Positions 26,655 through 35,456 of a DNA stretch of 64,000 bases are shown piece by piece (within the stretch, counting starts at the first letter, position 1; every line of letters begins with the position of its first letter). The stretch covers positions 62,001 to 126,000 of the forward strand of contig NZ_JABXYX010000003.1 of the NCBI RefSeq assembly GCF_017982655.1. The letters run 5' to 3'. The notes under the pieces are model-generated. The model was not told where the DNA came from. It did no database searches and saw only the letters and a program-made list of their open reading frames with translations. The translations under genes were made by a program, and so were the position numbers. This DNA comes from Brasilonema sp. CT11 (GTDB lineage: Bacteria > Cyanobacteriota > Cyanobacteriia > Cyanobacteriales > Nostocaceae).

Positions 26655-27145
26655 TTTATAATCCCCTGCTTTGCTGCTTCAACGACTGGTTCCACATGCA
26701 ACCCATAAACCCAAACTAGTTTGCTTCCTAAATATACCTGCAAAGAAACTAAGCAAATCAAAAATGTGGCAGCACCGAGGTAAGCAACTGGCATCTTCAG
26801 TGGATCTCGGGCGCGAATGGCAAAGCGCCATGCTGTGATAGCCACAAGGATAGCTGCTAGTGACCAGCCGGTTATTGTGTGTGAATTTAGTATTGGCTGG
26901 ACTGCTTGATAGGGTTGGGCTAAACCAGCTTCAAACTGACCAAAGATCACGGCTAGGAAAATGGCGATCGCCGCAACAAAGATATTCCAAAAACTCACTT
27001 CAAACAAACGGTGGTTGCGAGTAAAATAGCCTACCACATCGCAAAAAAAGGAAAAAAACACCATCGCAATCACGAAATGAACGATGACGGGATGGATGGG
27101 ATCGGGATATGGTAGGTTATTACTATTGAGAGGCAAAGCAGGCAT
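26651..27145 (-). CDS. DUF2231 membrane protein, paralogue (164 aa)
   Basis: Second DUF2231 protein of the oxidase operon: DPIHPVIVHFVIAMVFFSFF opening and four hydrophobic segments. It is related to the neighbouring 201-aa protein but shorter and divergent. The pair may form a heteromeric membrane unit that couples a donor to the oxidase (inference). It lies 40 bases downstream of the NDH-2 gene. Confidence 0.85.
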   Translation of the reverse strand: MPALPLNSNNLPYPDPIHPVIVHFVIAMVFFSFFCDVVGYFTRNHRLFEVSFWNIFVAAIAIFLAVIFGQFEAGLAQPYQAVQPILNSHTITGWSLAAILVAITAWRFAIRARDPLKMPVAYLGAATFLICLVSLQVYLGSKLVWVYGLHVEPVVEAAKQGIIK

Positions 27146-27185
27146 TGCTTTCTCCTTTGGTGGATTCTAAATTCTTTTTAAATCA

Positions 27186-28556
27186 TTATTTCTTGTTTTT
27201 GTCCTCTTCTCCTAACATTTTGAGTAATTTTCTTGCAACTAAAACACCTACGACTGCACCACCAACTAACTCAGCTGTCTGCACAACTTTCTTGGTCGCA
27301 GTGTTAGGATCAACGTGGAGGCGAAAAATCTGTTCATCTAGCCATTCTTTCGTCGCTTTGAAGTTGTGAACTGGCGTTGGCAGTAGCTCTAAATAAGTTC
27401 CTTGACGAATTAAGTGAGCGGCTTCGCCTGTGACTTCAAAAGCGTCGAAAATGTTAGCTGCAGCTTCATTTAACCCAAGTTTTAGCAGAGTACCGCGTGA
27501 GCTAACCTTAGCAGTTTTCGGTTCCTTTTCTAAAGCAATGGCTTTTAGGTTGTGGGCAATTGTAGATCCTAGCTGATATGCAACTTGTGCAGTAGCGGGC
27601 ATTGATGTATCTTCTACAAAAGCACAATCTCCACCTGCAAAAACTTCTGGGAAATCAAACAATTGTAAGGTTTTGGTGACTTTTAATCGACCGTGCTTGT
27701 CTCGGTGTTCATCTGGGATTGGCAAGTTTTTGATCAGCGGATTAGTCGCAGTGCCAGCTGTCCAAATTGTAGTGTTTGTTAGCAGCGTTAGAGACTTACC
27801 ATCGCGCTTATACTCAAGTGTGTTGGGACTAATACCTGTGACTTCTGCCCCCAACAGCATCTCTACTGGTACGGTACGTTTTTGCAATTGCGTTTCAGCA
27901 GTTTCACGTAATTTACTGTTAACATCCCCCTTAAGAATTTCGTTGCCGTGGTTAATGAGTACTACTCGGATTTCTTGAGAATTGCCTTTGAGTGCTGCAT
28001 ACCAATTTGGTAACAAATCGGCTAAAGTGGCTGCCATTTCCACACCTGAAGCACCACCACCAACGACTGCAAATGTAAGTAATTTTCGACGTTGTTCTGG
28101 ATCTTCGGTTTGCGCGGCTTTTCGCAAACAGTCATGCAAATGTCGGTCGATAGCGATCGCATCTTTTTCGGTCCAAAAAGGTAGAGCATACTCTTTTGCC
28201 CCCTCGACGCCAAAGTAGCCACTTACACTACCTAAAGCTAATACCAAATTGCTGTAATCGTAGCAGGTTCCTGAAGCTAACTTAACTTGTCGTTGATGCA
28301 AGTCAATCGATTCCACTGTATCTTGAACAAAAATCACACCGCTTCCTTTGAGCAATTCTGTAAAACGCGGTAATACCTGAAAGGCATCCATCTCACCACT
28401 AAAATACTCATACAGTAATGGCTTAAAGCAAAAGCGTTCGTTGCTATCAATTAAGATCACAGAGCGAGGATAGTGTTCGTGGGCAAGCTGCAACGCTGTA
28501 AAAAGCCCAGTAAAGCCACCGCCTAAAACAACTGTTTGATAAACTGGATTATTCAT
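27186..28556 (-). CDS. Type II NAD(P)H dehydrogenase (456 aa)
   Basis: Single-subunit, non-proton-pumping NDH-2 that passes electrons from NAD(P)H through FAD to quinone. The FAD-binding VVLGGGFTGLFTALQL near the N-terminus and the NAD(P)H-binding FAVVGGGASGVEMAATLAD near residue 165 are clear, as is the FAGGDCAFVED motif near residue 300. A hydrophobic C-terminal segment (GGAVVGVLVARKLL) may anchor it. The ATG at 28556 is preferred because GGAG precedes it; an ATG 18 bases upstream is possible. Its place in an oxidase operon suggests a short NAD(P)H-to-quinol-to-O2 chain. Confidence 0.92.
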   Translation of the reverse strand: MNNPVYQTVVLGGGFTGLFTALQLAHEHYPRSVILIDSNERFCFKPLLYEYFSGEMDAFQVLPRFTELLKGSGVIFVQDTVESIDLHQRQVKLASGTCYDYSNLVLALGSVSGYFGVEGAKEYALPFWTEKDAIAIDRHLHDCLRKAAQTEDPEQRRKLLTFAVVGGGASGVEMAATLADLLPNWYAALKGNSQEIRVVLINHGNEILKGDVNSKLRETAETQLQKRTVPVEMLLGAEVTGISPNTLEYKRDGKSLTLLTNTTIWTAGTATNPLIKNLPIPDEHRDKHGRLKVTKTLQLFDFPEVFAGGDCAFVEDTSMPATAQVAYQLGSTIAHNLKAIALEKEPKTAKVSSRGTLLKLGLNEAAANIFDAFEVTGEAAHLIRQGTYLELLPTPVHNFKATKEWLDEQIFRLHVDPNTATKKVVQTAELVGGAVVGVLVARKLLKMLGEEDKNKK

Positions 28557-28613
28557 AAAACAATTTTTCTCCATTATTTTGTTCGCAGATACGTTTATTG
28601 ATAAACTGCTCTG

Positions 28614-28865
28614 CTATAACGTTAAAAAGAAAACAATCAAAATCACACTGAGGGTAACAGCGAATAAGATAGCGTATTCGACTCTACGACTAAAATATCC
28701 AATCACAGCAATCAGGGCGATCACAAAGCCGAAAATGCCTAGATATTGCCCCTTTTGCAACCCTTTAGCAATCAAAGGGTCATTTTGAGTACCTGGTGGC
28801 GGAGTTTCTTGAATTCTGCCTTCATACTGTTTTTGGGGTTGCAACTCTTGCGTTGGTAAAGCCAT
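28614..28865 (-). CDS. Small two-helix membrane protein (83 aa)
   Basis: Unrecognised small protein. A 40-residue Pro/Gln-rich soluble N-terminus (TQELQPQKQYEGRIQETPPP) is followed by two hydrophobic helices (about residues 42-60 and 63-82). It is the first gene of the minus-strand run that continues with NDH-2, the DUF2231 pair and the oxidase, so it is probably an accessory membrane subunit. Confidence 0.7.
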   Translation of the reverse strand: MALPTQELQPQKQYEGRIQETPPPGTQNDPLIAKGLQKGQYLGIFGFVIALIAVIGYFSRRVEYAILFAVTLSVILIVFFLTL

Positions 28866-29552
28866 AAAATTATTTCCTACAACAAACTAACCAACTTGCC
28901 ATTCTTTAAATAGTGCCTATTTTACCCGCATTTTGTGAATTCCATGATGGCTGATTATAACAGTCCCATATGAACCGAATCGTCAAGACACTTAAGAACG
29001 CAAAGGTATGATTAGACAACACAAAAGTTTTTTGACACTCATATCTTAGTACTACACAATTCACTTTTTTGTTTTTTCTATTTTTAAAAAACCACATATA
29101 ATGTTCATTTTTTATTGAAAATAGAGCAGAAAAATACTATCTAAAGAGTGATTTTTGGAACACAGAAAAAAGTAAAATTGATTATCTTACAGTATAATAT
29201 ATTTTGATTTATTCCTATCGCTGCAGAAAAGTCACATATTTGCCATATAAAATTCATATAGGAATCAGGTTTGATTTGGTGAGCGAACTCGTAGGGGAAG
29301 GGAACGCTTAACGCTTAACGCTTAACGCTTAACAGGTAAAGAAGAAATAAAGGTGTACCTAGCTTCGTCAAAAATAAATAGGAATCCTATAGATTGAAAC
29401 ACTCTTTACCAAGTGTTAAACAATGAGATTCAGAACACAAGTGCGGCGGGTAACATCTGTAGTAAGGTTTTTTTGCAAAATTCAGAAACTTGCGTGCTGC
29501 AATCTCAAGTAAAATTGGAATTGCTTAGTATATTTAAATATTTCATTCTCCT
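28866..29552. other. Divergent intergenic region, probable promoters
   Basis: About 690 AT-rich bases between the divergent respiratory operon and the AraC gene, so promoters for both are expected here. No gene is seen. Four exact copies of the heptamer AACGCTT lie at 29303-29330. I looked for an NtcA-like GTA-N8-TAC site by eye and found none that was convincing. Confidence 0.5.
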
Positions 29553-30401
29553 ATGCAACCATCCAAGCTTCAACCAACGGCTACTATTCTCAAAGCCGAG
29601 TGGAATGACTTGATTGTCGAGTACGCTTGTTTGGAAGCCGTCGGAGATTTTGACTTCGCGATGCCCAAAGACGCTATCAGTGTAGCATTTTATCCCCATG
29701 AGCGTGTTGCTTGGTCGGTGGATGGGGGTCAAACACAAACCACAGCCTTGCCTCCTGGAAGCGTCTTTATATATTCATCCTGTGAGTTTGTATGGCATCG
29801 CCGGGAAAAGGAGGGCAAATATGTGAATATAATGCTAGATCAGCGCTTACTCAACCAACTGGCAGCCGAAAACGGACTTTCTACTCCCGTCGAGCTGGAA
29901 TACCGCGTGCTTTTTCCAGATCCAACTATCATGCATATCGCACAGTTATTGAAATCAGAGGTAATCAATGGCGGTTTGGCGGGAAATTTGTATGTCGAGT
30001 CGTTACGAAACTTACTAGCAGTGCATCTGCTGCGAAACTACAGTGGAGTATTAAGTAACTCTACCCCCCAAGTGCGTGTTCTTGATGTGCTCAAGCTCAA
30101 GCAAATTAAAGATTTTATTGAAGAGAATTTAGCCGAAGAATTGGCGATCGCCAATCTAGCCGCACTTGTGCCAATGAGTCAGTTTCATTTTGCGCGTGCC
30201 TTCAAGATGCAGGTAGGAGAAGCGCCACACCGCTACGTTCTGCAACGGCGAATAGAACGGGCAAAAGTCTTGCTAAAGGTAACGCGGTTTTCGTCAGGAG
30301 AAATTTCCTATCAGGTAGGCTTTTCCAATCCAAGTCACTTTAGTGCACAATTTCGCAAACTTGTAGGGGTAACACCGAACCAGTTTCGCGACAGTGCTTA
30401 A
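29553..30401 (+). CDS. AraC-family transcriptional regulator (282 aa)
   Basis: An N-terminal ligand or cupin-like sensory domain (residues 1-165) is followed by a C-terminal AraC DNA-binding domain with two helix-turn-helix motifs (about residues 180-280: LAALVPMSQFHFARAFKMQVG and ISYQVGFSNPSHFSAQFRKLVGVTPNQFR). The effector is unknown. An aldo/keto reductase gene lies 373 bases downstream on the same strand and is a natural candidate target. A truncated paralogue of the sensory domain lies at 32223. Confidence 0.93.
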   Translation: MQPSKLQPTATILKAEWNDLIVEYACLEAVGDFDFAMPKDAISVAFYPHERVAWSVDGGQTQTTALPPGSVFIYSSCEFVWHRREKEGKYVNIMLDQRLLNQLAAENGLSTPVELEYRVLFPDPTIMHIAQLLKSEVINGGLAGNLYVESLRNLLAVHLLRNYSGVLSNSTPQVRVLDVLKLKQIKDFIEENLAEELAIANLAALVPMSQFHFARAFKMQVGEAPHRYVLQRRIERAKVLLKVTRFSSGEISYQVGFSNPSHFSAQFRKLVGVTPNQFRDSA

Positions 30402-30440
30402 ATTTAAGGGAACTCCAAGAAATAAAACAACCGCTAGAAG

Positions 30441-30536
30441 TTGTTGACTGTTAACTGTTAACAGTTAGTCCAGCGCGCATGAGGCGTTTTCCCACGCCCT
30501 GGCGACGGGCGTTCCCGAACCGTCAACAGTCAACAA
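30441..30536. repeat. Inverted repeat element
   Basis: A 12-bp perfect inverted repeat, TTGTTGACTGTT (30441-30452) with AACAGTCAACAA (30525-30536), flanks GC-rich dispersed repeat sequence. It lies in the 373-base gap between the AraC and aldo/keto reductase genes, which shows nothing else. Confidence 0.55.
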
Positions 30537-30774
30537 TTTAGTTTGGAATATTTTTTTATTTGAAAATCCCTAACCACTAACTTGAATTGAGCAAGAATTT
30601 GATATAAGCACGCAAGAATCCAGCGTGAATGCAAAGGGCAGAATCTCTAAATTGGATTTAACAAAAAATAAGGGAAAATCAACGCTAAGCAACCGAGACA
30701 GGTGCAACTACTATGGCAACTAACCTCCCAAACCAATACCTTCAGACTTTTATACGTATTCAGAAATTACTAAT

Positions 30775-31896
30775 ATGTCTCTCAACATTTACTACACTCT
30801 CGGACGTTCTGGACTGCGCGTCAGCCGTCTGGCTCTCGGTACGATGACTTTTGGCACTGAATGGGGTTGGGGAGTTGATGAAGCGATCGCACGCCAAATT
30901 TTTAATACCTACGTTGATGCAGGTGGTAACTTTATCGACACGGCAGATTTATACACAAACGGTACCAGCGAAACTTGGTTAGGTAAATTTATTGCCGAGC
31001 GCAACTTACGTGACCGTGTTGTTGTGGCAACCAAGTTTAGCTACAATCGTGAACCAGGAAATCCCAATGCAGGCGGTAACGGACGCAAAAATATTATGCG
31101 GGCGGTGGAAGCTTCGCTGCAGCGACTGGGGAGTGACTACATCGATCTCTACATTCTCCACAGTTGGGATACGATTACTCCAGCAGAGGAAGTGATGCGG
31201 ACGTTAGATGATTTAGTTCGTTCGGGTAAGGTGCGGCACATTGGACTGAGCAATACACCAAGTTGGTATGCAGCACGAGCGCAAACCATCGCCGAGTGGC
31301 GCAACTACGAACCACTGTGTACTCTTCAGCTAAAATACTCACTGATTGAGCGTAACATCGAGCGGGAATTTATTCCCCTCGGTCTGGAACTGGGGATGGG
31401 GACAATGGTGTGCAGTCCGTTAGCAAATGGTCTTCTCAGTGGTAAGTACAAGCGCAGTGAAGATGGGTTTACAGGAGTTGGGCGACTAGATACAACTCGC
31501 AATATCCAAAATCCGACATTTGGGAAGTTTAGCGAACGCACCTGGAAAATTGTCGCAGAACTGGAAACTGTTGCGAAAGAACTTGGGCACAGTATGGCTC
31601 AAGTTGCGCTTAACTGGATACTAAATCGCCCTGGCGTCGCATCGGTGATTCTGGGAGCGAGCAACCTATCACAACTAAAGGACAATCTCAAAACACTGGA
31701 TTTTGAGATTCCAAGCCTTCTGGCTAATCGTCTCGAAGCTATCAGCCGTCCTGAACTACACTTTCCCTACAGCTTTTTTGGTTCAGAAATTCAGGCAATG
31801 ATTCACGGCGGCGCAACGGTTGAATATAAGCGTGCTGGATACGATCCCGATGTGTTGATTCAATCAAAGGGGACAGGCGTGTCTGAGTTTTTCTAA
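30775..31896 (+). CDS. Aldo/keto reductase (373 aa)
   Basis: NADPH-dependent oxidoreductase of the AKR superfamily. The catalytic tetrad is intact: Asp55 and Tyr60 (FIDTADLYTNGTSE), Lys87 (VVATKFSY) and His129 (DLYILHSWD). The C-terminal coenzyme-binding block SVILGASNLSQLKDNL is also present. It is somewhat longer than most AKRs (about 320-350 residues), with an extra tail of about 40 residues. The substrate is unknown. It may be controlled by the adjacent AraC regulator. Confidence 0.93.
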   Translation: MSLNIYYTLGRSGLRVSRLALGTMTFGTEWGWGVDEAIARQIFNTYVDAGGNFIDTADLYTNGTSETWLGKFIAERNLRDRVVVATKFSYNREPGNPNAGGNGRKNIMRAVEASLQRLGSDYIDLYILHSWDTITPAEEVMRTLDDLVRSGKVRHIGLSNTPSWYAARAQTIAEWRNYEPLCTLQLKYSLIERNIEREFIPLGLELGMGTMVCSPLANGLLSGKYKRSEDGFTGVGRLDTTRNIQNPTFGKFSERTWKIVAELETVAKELGHSMAQVALNWILNRPGVASVILGASNLSQLKDNLKTLDFEIPSLLANRLEAISRPELHFPYSFFGSEIQAMIHGGATVEYKRAGYDPDVLIQSKGTGVSEFF

Positions 31897-32023
31897 TGTA
31901 CTAAAATCCAAAAAAATTAACGAACCGCGCCGAAATTATTGATGCCGTGAACATCATCGAGACTCGAAAACATGTTCCACAGCTTTCGCAGATAAAGCTT
32001 GACAGTGGGAACGGCAAAAACTA

Positions 32024-32068
32024 GCACAAAGGTGGGTTCTACAATCATGAACTAACCCACCTTTGTGC
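32024..32068. terminator. Perfect 15-bp hairpin downstream of aldo/keto reductase
   Basis: GCACAAAGGTGGGTT (32024-32038) pairs exactly with 32054-32068 across a 15-base loop. It lies 128 bases after the aldo/keto reductase stop. There is no U-tract, so it is a terminator or palindromic repeat. The rest of the 31897-32222 gap shows nothing else. Confidence 0.5.
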
Positions 32069-32222
32069 GATCGCTCTAAAGTTCAAAAATAGACCTCTCG
32101 CAAAAGTGAGGTTTTACGAGGTTCTGTTAAGCGTTCCCAACAACTGCCACGAAGTCTAATGAAAATGACCTGGACTTGGGAAGACGGTACTTGCCCCGGT
32201 TAATTGCTTGATTAATTGTATT

Positions 32223-32648
32223 ATGCAGCCTGATATTTGCATCCTCAAAGCCTCTTGGGATGGGCTTCGTATCAAGTACATTGTTTCAAAAAAACTACCT
32301 CTTTGCTCAAGCAATACTTTAATGATGCGTGTTGCGATACTCCCAAAGGGAGTCGTTGCTGCAAGCACAGAACAATTTGAATCCGATTGGTTGAGCGAGC
32401 CTCAGAAAACCCCAGTTCCAGACTATCTGCAAATTATACTCAGCCAGTCGCGATTTGAGCAAATTGTTGACCAAAAGATCCTCTCTGCCAATCAGCTGCC
32501 CGTCCTTGTGAAGGAGATTACTGATCCCTCGATTCTTCATTTAGCACACCTGCTACGAGCCGAAATGGAAACTCCAAAACCCCTGAGTCAACAGTTTATT
32601 TGTTCGATTGTCACTATTCTCACAACGCATGGCTTGCAGCAATTGTAA
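32223..32648 (+). pseudogene. Truncated AraC-type regulator, sensory domain only (141 aa)
   Basis: The 141-residue product resembles the N-terminal domain of the AraC protein at 29553. Both start MQP, then ICILKASWDGL versus ATILKAEWNDL, and both share a later pattern of DPSILHLAHLLRAEM versus DPTIMHIAQLLKSEV. The frame stops at the point where the linker to the helix-turn-helix should begin, and no AraC DNA-binding domain follows. It is either a decayed duplicate or a stand-alone effector-binding protein that could titrate or modulate the intact regulator. The ATG at 32223 aligns with the paralogue start. Confidence 0.6.
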
Positions 32649-32743
32649 CTTGAGGAAGAATTCAGAATTCACAAATGTTGTTGAAATTCGCTAACAACAT
32701 CATTTACCTCCCAATGCTCGCACTATTGATGCGTTCTTTTAAA

Positions 32744-32776
32744 AAGGAAGCGGTAGCCGTCAGCTAACGCTTCCTT
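32744..32776 (-). terminator. Hairpin after 65-aa double-glycine peptide gene
   Basis: AAGGAAGCG (32744-32752) pairs with CGCTTCCTT (32768-32776). It lies 18 bases past the peptide gene on its 3' side and is followed on the minus strand by a short T-run. A weak intrinsic terminator is plausible. Confidence 0.5.
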
Positions 32777-32793
32777 ATCCCCCCTACTGTATC

Positions 32794-32991
32794 TCAATTA
32801 GAGGAAGAGATACGGTTTGAGTAGAAGCTTGCGTTGGTATAAGTTGTGGTAATGGTATAAGCAAAGTTACTACCCTGTGCCAATGCAAATGCACTCGCGT
32901 TTGCCTGGGAAGGAGAATATTGAAATCCACCTTGAACTTCTTTTGCTTGTTGACCAACCATTTCTATGTGAGATAGATCTTTGATAATCAT
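32794..32991 (-). CDS. Double-glycine leader peptide, Ser/Thr-rich core (65 aa)
   Basis: Secreted-peptide precursor. The leader MIIKDLSHIEMVGQQAKEVQGG (residues 1-22) ends in the Gly-Gly site recognised by C39 peptidase/ABC exporters. The 43-residue core (FQYSPSQANASAFALAQGSN and onward) is rich in Ser, Asn, Thr, Ala and Tyr and has no Cys, so disulfide or lanthionine chemistry is unlikely. Core residues GSNFAYTITTTYTNAS match GQNFAATSTSTYTNAS in the 78-aa peptide at 33961. The ATG at 32991 has AGGAT upstream. Function unknown: bacteriocin-like or extracellular structural peptide. Confidence 0.8.
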   Translation of the reverse strand: MIIKDLSHIEMVGQQAKEVQGGFQYSPSQANASAFALAQGSNFAYTITTTYTNASFYSNRISSSN

Positions 32992-33043
32992 GATATTTTT
33001 ATCCTGAAAATTGCTAGTTCATTCGTCTAAGTTGATGTCAACA

Positions 33044-33101
33044 TAACAAAAAAGCTATTGAAGAAAACCACCTGTTTTATGGGGCTTCTATTCAATAGCT
33101 T
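33044..33101 (-). terminator. Intrinsic terminator after 101-aa peptide gene
   Basis: Read on the minus strand, AAGCTATTGAA (33101-33091) pairs perfectly with TTCAATAGCTT (33062-33052). The stem is followed immediately by TTTTTGTT. It lies 29 bases past the peptide gene's stop. This is the clearest rho-independent terminator in the window. Confidence 0.75.
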
Positions 33102-33129
33102 CTTGAACAAAAACTCAGTAAAACAAGCT

Positions 33130-33435
33130 TCATGAAGTACGTGCACTCGCATAGGAAGTGGTGTAAGTAGGTCCATTAGCAGCAGCACCAGCAGCAGCAC
33201 CAGCAACAGCGTATTTATATCCATAGTCAATGCTATAGCTATACTTACCAGTTGCAGGGTTAAAGGAATAGGATACGTTGTAACCTGAATCTGAATCAGA
33301 AGCAGCATAGGTTGATACACTGCTTGTAGGTGTGCTGAAACTCTGCTGAACTACTTGAAGTCCCCCATGCACTTGAGTATTACTCGAAAGTTCAGTTTCA
33401 CAAAAGCTTAGGTCAACTATTTTTAATCCACTCAT
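33130..33435 (-). CDS. Double-glycine leader peptide, Tyr/Ser/Ala-rich core (101 aa)
   Basis: Precursor with a 25-residue leader (MSGLKIVDLSFCETELSSNT then QVHGG) that matches the I-x-DLS...E...GG pattern of its two neighbours. The 76-residue core is rich in Ser, Tyr, Ala and Gly (YSFNPATGKYSYSIDYGYKY, then AVAGAAAGAAANG), with no Cys in the core. Such composition is compatible with aggregation or beta-structure. The ATG at 33435 has a strong AAGGAGAG ribosome binding site and is chosen over an earlier in-frame start. It is followed by an intrinsic terminator, so it is probably a separate transcript end. Confidence 0.8.
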   Translation of the reverse strand: MSGLKIVDLSFCETELSSNTQVHGGLQVVQQSFSTPTSSVSTYAASDSDSGYNVSYSFNPATGKYSYSIDYGYKYAVAGAAAGAAANGPTYTTSYASARTS

Positions 33436-33649
33436 AATCTCTCCTTTTCCTCGCAGACATATTGCTGAAAGTTGTTTGATAACTTTCAGCAATATTTACT
33501 ATTTATTTAAAATGCCTCTGAGCAAAGTTTTCAGCCAATGCGCGTATAACTTGCATCTTTTTTCGGACTGTCAGCGCATCACTAGTCATTAGAAGCCACT
33601 GCACGGGTTCCCTCGTTGAGTGCAAGTGGCGTTCATTAATCAGACAAAA

Positions 33650-33676
33650 GACTAATGACTAATGACTAATGACTAA
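33650..33676. repeat. Heptamer tandem repeat (GACTAAT)
   Basis: Nearly four head-to-tail copies of GACTAAT in the gap between two double-glycine peptide genes. Same class as the other heptamer repeats in this window, with a different unit. Confidence 0.8.
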
Positions 33677-33724
33677 GGACGACCTGAACGAGTCAGTGTG
33701 CAAATTCAATGCGTAACAGCTTAC

Positions 33725-33961
33725 TTATGCAGCAGTGGATTTAGAAGATGAGTTTGAGTTAGCACTATTGGGAGAGTAGTAGTAGCCGTAGGGGTAGTAG
33801 TAATATCCAGAACTCGCATTTGTATAAGTGCTGGTACTTGTGGCAGCGAAATTCTGACCGTTTGCATATGCTAATGCATATGCATCAGAGAATGCAGCTC
33901 CACCTTGAATTTGATGATTGTCTGTAGTGATTTCGAGGTGAGAAAGGTCTGCGATAATCAT
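33725..33961 (-). CDS. Double-glycine leader peptide, Tyr/Ser/Asn-rich core (78 aa)
   Basis: Precursor with a 21-residue leader (MIIADLSHLEITTDNHQIQGG) nearly identical in layout to the 65-aa peptide. The 57-residue core opens AAFSDAYALAYANGQNFAAT, carries the shared TSTYTNAS motif, then a tyrosine run (SGYYYYPYGYYYSPNS) and a Ser/Asn/Lys tail. It has no Cys. TAGGAGAATCAT precedes the ATG at 33961. The tyrosine block is unusual and could support cross-linking or adhesion. It lies downstream of the PpiC and HlyD genes on the same strand. Confidence 0.82.
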   Translation of the reverse strand: MIIADLSHLEITTDNHQIQGGAAFSDAYALAYANGQNFAATSTSTYTNASSGYYYYPYGYYYSPNSANSNSSSKSTAA

Positions 33962-34395
33962 ATGATTCTCCTAGAATTTACTAGTTTGGATTTGAAACTT
34001 CTTTGTAACCAAAACTCTCTTTTTGGTTACATGTATTAACTTATCACTTCCAGAAAATAAAAAATATAAAATAACGATAAAGATAGATTATTTTTTGTCA
34101 AAACAAAAAATTATGACATCAATTTTTATCTATTAATAAATAAGATAAAAATAGGCAAGACAAAATTCTGGTTTCCTTGATAAAAAAAACCAGAGGTTTA
34201 GGTTAATGACTATAAAATAAACAAAAAAAGATTAGTAAATAACAAAATCAAATAATAAATTTGGTATCCTAAATAACCTCTTTTTGTTTCTGTTATAGTT
34301 TTGAAAATCCTTGCATGAATAGTTCGCAAAGTTTTCTTTGCGGTAAATAACCTCCAATATCTCCTAATCCTGGGGTGAAGAACTGATAGCTAAAG
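33962..34395. other. AT-rich intergenic region, no gene seen
   Basis: About 430 very AT-rich bases between the peptide gene and the PpiC gene. I searched both strands for another DLS...GG leader and found none. It probably contains the promoter for the 78-aa peptide gene. Confidence 0.5.
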
Positions 34396-35178
34396 TCAAG
34401 CCTGCATCAAGACATGCTCTGATGCTTGAAGATGAGCGTCGGAATCTAACATGGTCAATATTTCCATTGATTCAATTTGTTGCTTCAACCAATGATCAAA
34501 CAACTCTTGCTGAATTTGTTGACGCAGCTGGTCATCCAAGATAGGTTGAACAATTTCTTCTACCCAAATCAAATAAACTCCCTTGGAGGTTGATATTGGC
34601 TTGATAACAGACGGCGGAGCGGCAGCAAATACAGCGGCTGCAATCTCTGGTCGAAAATCTGTACGACGTCGTATTCCTTGATATCCTCCAGCACGTCGAA
34701 GTTCAGGCTGTTGAATATATTCACGAGCAATTTCTTGGAAAGTAATTTCGCCTGACTGTAAAGAATAAAACAGTTCTAGAGCTAAATCTCTGTCATCCAA
34801 GATGACTTCATAGGTGACAGCAGCAACGTAATTGAGTTGGTTTTCATAAAAGAACCGTTCCACCTGCGTAGCAAACAGGTGATTAGCTAACTTAGTAGCA
34901 AGTACGTTGTTATGAATCAATTCTTCAAACTCAGCCAGACAGAGATGATGTTTTTTTAGCCAGTCCCAAGTGTCTTGAGCTTTGACAAGTTTTTTCGCAA
35001 AGCGTAATTTATCTCCTTCCTGTTGAAGTTCTTCTTCCGAGACTTGAATCCCTGCCTGTTGAGCCGCCGATGCAATAATTTTTTGGCTTGCTACAGCATA
35101 AACAACATCAGGGATTTGGCAAGAAAGTTTCAGACTACGAATCAAGTCTGCACCGCAAATGATCAAACGTTTTGACAC
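34396..35178 (-). CDS. PpiC/SurA-like peptidylprolyl isomerase (260 aa)
   Basis: Parvulin-type PPIase-like protein. An N-terminal helical region (residues 1-110) precedes a parvulin-like domain (about 115-215: VTYEVILDDRDLALELFYSL, ELRRAGGYQGIRRRTDF, IKPISTSKGVYLIWVEEI) and a C-terminal helix. No signal peptide is seen. PpiC-like proteins accompany HlyD and C39-transporter genes in cyanobacterial bacteriocin-type secretion clusters, probably as chaperones for the precursor peptides. The start is GTG with TAGGAG upstream. It is encoded 278 bases downstream of hlyD. Confidence 0.82.
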   Translation of the reverse strand: MSKRLIICGADLIRSLKLSCQIPDVVYAVASQKIIASAAQQAGIQVSEEELQQEGDKLRFAKKLVKAQDTWDWLKKHHLCLAEFEELIHNNVLATKLANHLFATQVERFFYENQLNYVAAVTYEVILDDRDLALELFYSLQSGEITFQEIAREYIQQPELRRAGGYQGIRRRTDFRPEIAAAVFAAAPPSVIKPISTSKGVYLIWVEEIVQPILDDQLRQQIQQELFDHWLKQQIESMEILTMLDSDAHLQASEHVLMQA

Positions 35179-35456
35179 GACACGATTCTCCTAGGAATTT
35201 GAAATTTTGGCGTTGGAGAATGGAAGTATGAAATAGGGTAGTTCTGATTTGACCCCCTTGTTGATTTATCAGAGGTTGGCTGGAGATTTACGCAGCTTCT
35301 CAAGGAAATATACGTTTCTTTACATCATCCCCTAATTCAGCAACGCCAAAATTTGAGACTGGTAACGTTAAAACAGTTATCAGTTATCAGTTAGCACTTA
35401 CCAGTATTTGTTCCGCATAACCCTGTTCACTGTTTACTGTTAAGGTTGACTTTTGA

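Noticed and set aside
29303-29330. Heptamer repeats as a CRISPR array
   Set aside because: The unit is only 7 bp with no spacers, and no cas genes are near. It is a simple tandem repeat.
33027-33320. Possible 97-aa protein in another frame over the 101-aa peptide gene
   Set aside because: It overlaps a gene with a strong ribosome binding site and a matching double-glycine leader, and runs through an intrinsic terminator.
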